A stretch of DNA of 64,000 bases, from assembly GCA_031772625.1 (NCBI GenBank), contig CM062804.1, positions 272,149,174 through 272,213,173 of the forward strand, written 5' to 3'. Position 1 is the first letter of the stretch. Each line of letters opens with the position of its first letter. The notes under the pieces were generated by a model. That model worked only from the letters and a program-made list of their open reading frames with translations, was not told where the DNA came from and searched no databases. Source of the stretch: Pinus tabuliformis. Taxonomy: Eukaryota > Streptophyta > Pinopsida > Pinales > Pinaceae. The translations under genes were made by a program, and so were the position numbers. Shown here piece after piece: positions 56,957 to 64,000 of this stretch.

Positions 56957-59592
56957 TGATGAGCGCCAGTATTGCAGCAAGGATGCTGCAAATCCTGGGC
57001 TACAAGTTTTACTTATCAACCCAGGGTTCGTACAAACTTGGAGGTGACAGTGATATATGTACAAGTAAAAGTGAAGGTCCTACCTGTTGTCACTATTCAT
57101 CTGGCGAGAGACCCTAGGGGTTCTAAGCCAGACTTATATAGAGTCAGAATAAGTTTGATTCTTTGATGGAAGAAGAGAAAATATATTCTAAGAGAGCTAC
57201 TCTACTGAAGTAATGAATAAAACAACATGTAATGCTAAATCACACCATATCCTAATCAACCATTTAAACAGCTATGCTAAGCAGAATTGCTAAATCAACA
57301 CTAACCTAATGCTGCTATCTACGTTACAGAAGTAAAGAGAATTAAACTAAACTAATGTATAAGAAAGGAAACTAAACTAAATCTGTTTTCATTTTTTTGG
57401 TTTTTTTTTGGGTAAAATCAAGCATGCAATTTAATTGTCCTTGTAGACGTGACAGGTGGATGGAAAGTGGTTGAGGATGGCTAGAAGGTCTATGGAGTGT
57501 TTGGATAGTGTCTTAGGAGTGGCAGTGTTTAAATAATATGCAGAAAAAGTTCGGGAAGGAGTCAAGACGAAGAGTAATTGAAGATCAAAATCAGCGAAAG
57601 GAAGAAGTAATGAAGCCGTAGTGCCCGTTGGATCAATTGGGAACAATATCAACAGAAGATGAGAGGTGGAGATCTTATCGCAAGAGATTATGTTAATAGA
57701 TGGATGGATCATATTAAGTCATGTTATGAGAGAAGGAAAAAAAAAACATGTGGAATGATGGATCGGTCTTAGTAGGTGGTAAGTAGTCTCTTGCACACCC
57801 TAAGAGTTGTAAGTGGAATTCCTAAATTTCACGCGATTAGCCTAAGTGAGTCACACATAGCACGGGAAAACCACTTTTCTTGCGTGCTCTCTGTCGGATA
57901 TCAGTCATGCAAGAATTCACACAAGATTGTGTGATAATCGTTGGATCACGCGGGATTGATCAACGGTGGAGATTGACCAAGCTAGTTGGCGAGCGGGTGA
58001 CACGATGGCTGTTGGATCATGCGAGACAGATCGACGGTGGAGATTGGCCAAGTTAGTTGGCGAGTGGGTGACACAATGGAGCAGTCTTCATGGGTGGTAA
58101 GCAGTATCTCGCGTGCCCTAAGATCTGCAAGTTGTATTCCTAAATTTCACGCGATTAGCCTGAGTGAGTGACATGTAGCACGTGAAAACCACTTTTCTCG
58201 CGTGCTCTCGGTTGGATATCGAGCGTGCAAGACTTCACGCAAGATTTCACGATAGTCGTTGGATCATGCGGGATTGATCAATGATGGAGATCAGCCAAGC
58301 TAGTTGGCGAGTGGGTGACGTGATAGTCGTTGGATCAAGCAAAACAAATCGACGGTGGAGATTTGGAGCACCTAAAGTCAAACATTGAAATGAATATGCG
58401 ACATGCAGTTAACAACAATTGGTAAAGTTTGTTATGGATCAGACGGTAAGGAGATCTATGGGTATAATCTGATTAAGACGTGATTTATTGGCTTCCACAT
58501 ATATTATGCATGAAGAAAGTGCCGAAGGAAATGAGAATATGAGTGAGATATTATTACAGAAAGAGAGTGATGGAAAAAGATGACGATGAAATGAACCAAT
58601 TACTGAATGAAGACGACAAACTCCAAAGCTCATGAAAGAACTAGAAATATGTGTTTTTGGGGTTTCTGAAGGGTCTTCCTCAAGTCATGGTCCCAGAGGT
58701 AGGAGGTGAGGCTGAGACACCTGCTGAAAACCTTATGGGGATATTTTTCTCCTTGCTAACCTGCGAATTGAATGAAAGGTACAAATGGAAGAAAACTAAA
58801 ACACAACCAATCTACGCTACGCTGCTGTAATGGAAATGTAGCTACTTAAGCAAATGAACGATTAAACCATGAATCTATGCGATACACTGCTGTAATGAAA
58901 ATGCAACTACTTAAGCAAATGAATGATTAAACCATGAATGTACGCTAGCACACATGTACAATAAAGAGGAGTCTCAGCTGTTAGGGTGGGGCCCTAACCC
59001 AAGAGCTTTAACCCTCTGAGTTAACTCAGTTTTGGCTCGAAACAAAACTCATTCTTATTATCAAAACAATGGATTCAATCAAAATTGTCACAAGTCTCGC
59101 AACTCAAAAATAGAGTAAAGTTTTACAAACAAAAATCTGAATCCTATTGAGGTCCTAGGCCTCTCTACTTATACATCTGAAGTCTCCAATGACTTCCTTA
59201 AAATTAGGGAGGCTTGGCTCCCAAACTCGAGATAAAATGGTGCTTCGATTTTCACTTGCTCGAATACCTTCTAGTCCTCATGATTTCGCTGTTTGCACTC
59301 CGAGCTGATGGAGGAATATTCGAATGGAGGGGTAGTAAATGAGGATGATTTACCTCCTATAATTCCTTTCCCTTGTCCCATTCGAGTTTTGACCAAGGTC
59401 TTTGCCAAAATTCCTTGTTTTTATCCTTTAATCCTGCATTAAATGCACATTAGACCACAAAGAAAATATCCAACTCTAACTCATCTCATAAACAAAATAT
59501 AATCAAAAGTATTAAGTTGTGAGAATATTTGGTTCGACTAAGATAGGATGTGAATTAAGGCCCATATAATTACCCAATGATGAGGCTCATTA
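56957..59592 (-). repeat. 5' LTR of the Athila-like element
   Basis: 2636 bp, TGATGAGCGCC to GCTCATTA (last bases mutated from CATCA). Flanked by GTTAT at 59593. Confidence 0.92.
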
Positions 59593-59760
59593 GTTATCCT
59601 AAACCTTGTAAGGAGAGTGATTGAGAAGATGATGTCAAAACTTTTAACAAAACGAGAGGGAGGGTCATTTGACTTTGTATTTTTCTTCAAATTCACGACC
59701 AAGGATTTGAACGCGGACACCTAATTACATGGAGGGATGCCCCCCTGGGGCCATTGGCCA
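59593..59760 (-). pseudogene. LINE ORF1, N-terminal fragment
   Basis: Minus-strand SNDPPSRFVKSFDIIFSITL continues, once the Athila-like element is removed, into IIKKSPSRKFHGDMAFP at 49790-49740. This shows that the LINE extends to here. The exact 5' end is not visible. Confidence 0.55.
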
Positions 59761-60339
59761 TGAGAGATCAACGATAAGGGCACCAACTGTAGTAGATGCA
59801 GAGGCTAAGGTTTTAGAACCCTAGCAGAGTAGAATGATAATAAATAAACTATCACATTTTCCATAATGTTCACCCCAACTCTAGTTGATTGTTTTCCTCT
59901 AAACATTTCTTCCTCCATGATGCTCAAATGCATCTTTTGAGCCCATGGTTTGGATAAGTGTTGGGAATGTGTTATGTTCTTTTATGGTTATCTCTAAAAT
60001 AATTTGGGTTGTTTTTGGTCCATTTTTGGTTCTTTTTAAAGATTTTTGATCAATGGTTTTTTTGGGCCATTGTAATCTAATCATGGTTAAGGAATTAGGG
60101 TTGTAATTTAATTTGGATTAATAAATTAGGTATTTGGAAATTTCAAATGGCATAATGATTATATTATGCATAGTAAAGCTAATACAATGAAGAATATAGA
60201 GGTGAAAATCTAAGCTTTGTTGGGTTTTAAGGTAAATATCTATGCAGTGTTATTTTTCTTTTTACTTTTCTTAAAAATTCATATGCTTTTTTTTGCCTTG
60301 AAGGTTTAAAACTTACAATAAGTGCATTTGGAAACTAGA
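59761..60339. other. Unassigned, AT-rich
   Basis: No coherent frame and no recognisable termini on either strand. The minus frame at 60084-59899 is Lys/Thr-rich without known motifs. Confidence 0.4.
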
Positions 60340-61000
60340 TGTTTGTAAACATGGCATTAACCACACCTAGAAGGAATGCCTTCTTAGTCAATGGTCCAAT
60401 GAAATGTCTCACATTCCCCTCTTACTTAACATAGAATCCACCAGACTTCTTTTCAAGTCTAATCCAACAAGATTTCAACTCATCCTCATATACCTAGAGT
60501 CATGATATGACATATCAATTTCATAAAATATGCTAAGCAAATTTCTAATTTCCATGAAAACTTTCTCTGACCTTAAAACTAGTGGGAGCCCTAGATGTTT
60601 TACCTAGACTATGGGAAGTTCTAGGCGAGCTATTGAAGCATCAAAATCCAAATGATATTTTTTTGAGGATAGAAGTTGGGTTCCCCACTTCCACCACTTT
60701 TTGAGGATTTTAATAACTTTACCCATGGACCTAAATATCTAGACTATCCAACCTTTTACATAGTTAAACTTTGAGGGGAGAAACCTCCAATAGGCTTGAA
60801 ATTTGTGTTCATCCATTCCTTTAAGGTATCACTAGGAAATGAAATTTTGTTCCTTGATTCATCTTTCTATTTAGGAATTGACTAAGCAAAGCCAAATCCA
60901 CTAGCTCCAAGATTTTGTTTAACCTCAATTTCCCCCCAAAGTGCAAGTTGACTAGTTCTTGCACCCTCTTTGTCCATTTACAATGTTTTCACTTCCTCAC
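60340..61000 (-). pseudogene. Second LINE ORF1 remnant
   Basis: Minus-strand reading gives GLPLVLRSEKVFMEIRNLL, then FYEIDMSYHDSRYMRMS and NLVGLDLKRSLVDSMLSKRG, and further upstream RVQELVNLHFGGKLRLNKIL. This spacing matches the DUF4283-to-knuckle part of plant LINE ORF1, but the frame is broken and no knuckle is found. It differs from the LINE at 49488-49718. Only the protein resemblance supports the call. Confidence 0.4.
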
Positions 61001-61235
61001 AATCTTTAAATTCTATACCTTAATCCTCCTATTTTATGGTTTGACAAACCACTTATAAGTTCATGGTTTTGTATCATGATCATTGCTTCTATCCTTGGTA
61101 TAGTAGGGTATCTGCAAATGCTTGTTTATCAACTCCAAAGGAAATGAATTAGTAGAAAATATTGTATGACAATAGGAAACTTTCATCTTAGGCATTGAAT
61201 TAAATTCCTAAGATATAACATATCTAACTATATAT

Positions 61236-61293
61236 ACGTCTCAAGTGAAAGCCCATACTTGTATGTATATCTCAAGTGAAAACCCATACTTAC
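61236..61293. repeat. Short tandem repeat
   Basis: CTCAAGTGAAA(A/G)CCCATACTT occurs twice, about 34 bp apart, just before TGTGACATCCC at 61294. Confidence 0.7.
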
Positions 61294-61670
61294 TGTGACA
61301 TCCCTTTTTGTCAACCCTCTTGCAAATATTATTATGAGTTTTAAATTCATGTAAATAATGCTTAGTTATAAATGATAACTGGCTAAGAGGGGACACGATT
61401 TCATAGGTTTACAGGAGGAGGAGTTCCTTGTAAACCCATATCTTGCATTTAAGTTATCACCTAAATCGTTGTTGGGAGGGATGGCATTGTTATGAAACCA
61501 TGGGCTCCTGAATGAGATGACGAGTTTGCAGACTGCCTCATGGATCTTGTTGATAGAGTCAACATGCAAGAAGAGAGATAGAGGGCATTATGTGTGTATG
61601 GATAAGTTGGGAAGTAAGGGGGAGGAACAATGAGAGAGGAGGCATTGAGGGACATAAGTTTTCTCTTGCC
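61294..61670. other. Possible LTR start (TGTGACATCCC)
   Basis: TGTGACATCCC resembles the first bases of many plant Ty3 LTRs. No second copy, PBS or coding sequence is in reach, so this is only a possibility. Confidence 0.2.
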
Positions 61671-62035
61671 TGTGTATTCCCTATGTTTGTGCAATTTAGT
61701 GCAATTTCCCTTGTGTTTCCTTTCATCAAGGGAGGCTATAGATGCACATGTGTATTCCCTGTGTTTTCATAGGCCAGTGTAATTTCTTGTGTGTTTCCTT
61801 GTGTTAAGGGAGACTTATAGATGTGTCTGTGTATTCCTTGTGTTCGCGCAGGTTGGTGTAATTTCTCATGTGTTTCCTTATGTTAAGGTACGCTGGTAGA
61901 TGTGCTTCTGTATTCCTTATGTTCACACATGCAATGTTATTTCCTATGTGTTTCCTTGTGTTAAGGGAGGCTTGTAGATGTGCCTGTGTATTCCCTGATT
62001 TTAAGAGGCTAATATTTGTGCTTGTGTATTTCTCG
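61671..62035. repeat. 78-79 bp minisatellite, about 4.5 copies
   Basis: TGTGTATTCC starts units at 61671, 61749, 61828, 61907 (variant) and 61985; each also carries TGTTAAGG(G)AGGCT-type and GTGTTTCCTTGTG blocks. The last unit is truncated near 62030. The open frame across it (61868-62167) is a by-product. Confidence 0.88.
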
Positions 62036-62884
62036 GTGTTTCCTATGCATGCCTATGTTGAATTCGAGAAGAGAGTTCAATGGAGTAGTGATGCTTTGGT
62101 GATAGCCAAGTTGAAAAACCTATGGGTCTTGCTTGCCGAGAATCATGCGATCCATGGATTGACCTAGGATGATAAACCACTGGAGACTAGCTGGTTAAGA
62201 ACTTACTAATAGGTTAAGGCACCCTGGTGCTAGTTGGGCTGATAACATCTAGTGTAGTCTTGGGGTTGAGAATACAAGTGTGAGTACTAATGAGCAGTTC
62301 TGGACAAGTGCACTTACTCCTATAGAAATAATACAATTGATAAACCTCCCTTTTATTTATATATCTCTCTATCGAAGATCAAATTGAGACTCTTTGCGCT
62401 CTTCTTGAACCCTTGGGTTGTTTTGTTGTTGATTGAGAGCCACTGGGGTGTTATAGCTGAGAGTTGTTGAGAAACACCTGAGAAATAGGCTTTTTTCCTT
62501 GTAAATGAGTGACTAATTGAGGGCTCTCGATAAATTACCTCCTCAGACTTTGAATTCGGCTCGAAGGTGGTTGGATGCAAGAAATAATAGCAACGCAGTT
62601 AGCCTATGGTTGGGTGGAGAGTTGAAGTCCCATTCTCAGTCATCAACCATCTACTTCATAAGGTAAGTTCCTCATGTATGCAATGTAAACATCTATTGCT
62701 ATTGTTATATGGATTTTTTTGTTGACGAGGAATGTGTGTTCTTGTGTATTATGATATGATTGATGCATGTTCATCGCCATGATGTGAGAGATATGAGGAA
62801 TCTCTATTTCATTGGTTAATTTCTTGTATTGAAATGACTTGTATCACTTGGCCCTGGGATGTTGAATTCTTTAAAGGAATCATT

Positions 62885-62885
<1 letters not shown>
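62036..62885. other. Unassigned
   Basis: No supported gene. Frames are short, and I recognise no domain or repeat partner within the window. Confidence 0.4.

Positions 62886-62922
<37 letters not shown>
62886..62922. repeat. (TA)n microsatellite
   Basis: Uninterrupted TA dinucleotides. A short TGTATGTATG tract follows at about 63098-63124. Confidence 0.95.
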
Positions 62923-62925
<3 letters not shown>

Positions 62926-64000
62926 GCTATCATATTACTGAGGGATTGTTATGTGTATGTCTCGAGGCCTTGGATCAAGACGACGTGGAGTCAAGATCTC
63001 GATGCATGAGAGTCGTGGGCTCCCCTACTAATAATACAACTTAGGAGGGATAGCCCCAGATTTGTTTAAGTATCAAAAGGCATCCCTGTCTATGTGTATA
63101 TATGTATGTATGATGTATGTATGTAACATCAAGGCCCTTTAATAAGCCTTAACTCTTCTTTTAATGCCTACAAGAAGGGTGAGGGCAAGAGATGAAAAGA
63201 CTAATGGAGAATTGTTCTATCATGAGATGAGAACATTTACATCTTGACTGCAGGCCCTTGGGGAAAATGATCCATTGCATTATAGAAAGACGGGTTGGGA
63301 CGAGATTACGAGGAGGGCATAAGGTCAGACTCTTGCATAATGCCTAAGTATTATAGTAGAAAATGTTGCTTTACATGCAAAGCGGGACCTCGGTGGGACC
63401 CAATATGGTTTGAGGTGGAAGAATGATGTGGAAAGGTGATGACATGGGATGTAAGTGGCATGACACATGGTTGGTACAATGAACCTTTTGGAGGGCCACT
63501 TGGCCTAAAACCAGTGACACATGGCATCCTCAGGGGGGACACATGGCTGGTATGATGCTAGCATGACATCACGTTGAGAGTTCAGGACCTCGAGAGGTAA
63601 GAGAGGAGCATCATAAGAGGAAGTTGAGATTGACAAAGGTCGAGGGACGAGAAATCTTTCTAGCACTAGATGAGAATTTGTATGTCTCGAGACCTTGGAC
63701 CTCTAGGTTCCTTGTTGTGTGTATTTGTGGTGGAGAAATTTGAGGTTGATGAAGTCCAGGGGACGAGAAGTCTTCTCGACGCTTGACAAAAATATGTATT
63801 AAGTATTGGGGGTTTTCGCAGTGCATTATATTAGATATCATTTTTTGGGATTCAATTGAGTTAAGTAAGTCATTCATCTATGACCATTTCCATAAGAGGT
63901 AGTCATAACTAACTAATTTCTCATGATTTTTGAATAGCCCACTTAGCACTCATTGCATCGGGTGATGCTCACAAAGGTGAAGAAGTGGGATTGAAACTAG
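62923..64000. other. Unassigned
   Basis: No coherent coding frame on either strand. The phrase 'GTCTCGAG(A/G)CCTTGGA' occurs at 62959 and 63686, and 'GAGG(T/G)TGA' plus 'GGACGAGAAGTCTT'-like phrases repeat at 63640-63780. This suggests old tandem duplication, but I cannot assign it. Confidence 0.35.

Larger units (their letters stand above)
49799..59592 (-). mobile_element. Athila-like Ty3/gypsy element with 2.6-kb LTRs, internally deleted
   Basis: LTRs at 49799-52400 and 56957-59592, flanked by the duplication GTTAT at 49794-49798 and 59593-59597. The PBS is of the Athila type. The minus-strand order is gag, a small integrase fragment, and then a long ORF in the env-like position before the 3' LTR. 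Protease, RT and RNase H are missing. LTR termini TGATGAGC and GCTCATCA are inverted. It is inserted in LINE ORF1, independently of the copia insertion. Confidence 0.9.

Noticed and set aside
61868..62167. 99-codon plus-strand ORF
   Set aside because: It is generated by the 78-79 bp minisatellite; the Cys/Phe-rich repeats are a by-product.
62859..63044. ORF with Tyr-Ile repeats
   Set aside because: It is a translation of the (TA)n microsatellite.
1..64000. tRNA, rRNA or single-copy host gene
   Set aside because: tRNA-like matches are the primer-binding sites only. I found no convincing exon-intron pattern or host protein domain on either strand.

Overview
The window is a block of plant nuclear DNA made almost entirely of nested retrotransposons. 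I see no convincing single-copy host gene, tRNA or rRNA gene. The host is most likely a conifer. The reasons are the density of old Ty3/gypsy, Ty1/copia and LINE copies, and a Penelope-like element with a GIY-YIG endonuclease; among land plants such elements are known from conifers (the Dryad group). The conifer call is an inference; 'plant' is directly supported by the element families and primer-binding sites.

Layout. (1) 1-9213, minus strand: most of a Tat/Ogre-like Ty3 element (pol, protease, gag, long leader, PBS, 5' LTR), running off the left edge. It interrupts an older plus-strand Ty3 element whose RNase H, integrase and 3' LTR start lie at 9214-11735. (2) 11736-16150 and 22719-26580: decayed retroelement accessory ORFs and LTR-like sequence. 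A split minus-strand ORF of unknown function (22719-23466 plus 15445-16150) is interrupted by a structurally complete Ty1/copia element at 16151-22718 (1173-bp LTRs, target duplication GCCCC). (3) 26640-59760: a minus-strand LINE cut into three pieces by two independent insertions. One is a gag-only copia element (28966-47464) that contains a gag-pro Ty3 element (31063-44054, target duplication AGAGG). That Ty3 element contains both a solo LTR (32361-34492, duplication CTTTG) and a Penelope-like element (36204-38210, 12-bp duplication). The other is an Athila-like element with 2.6-kb LTRs (49799-59592, duplication GTTAT) inside LINE ORF1. (4) 59760-64000: a second LINE ORF1 remnant, a 78-79 bp minisatellite and unassigned DNA.

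The nest gives a relative clock: LINE first, then the gag-only copia (LTRs roughly 12% different where I compared them), then the gag-pro Ty3 element (about 4%), then the Penelope-like element. The most unusual item is this Penelope-like element. Its 420-codon open frame joins a 5'-truncated reverse transcriptase to a GIY-YIG nuclease, its tail carries a hammerhead-ribozyme-like core, and its 5' end carries a perfect inverted copy of its own 3' terminus. A second theme is decay: most nonsense codons in the younger ORFs look like CAG/CAA/CGA to TAG/TAA/TGA changes, as expected where cytosine methylation silences elements. All percentages are counts by eye over the stretches stated.
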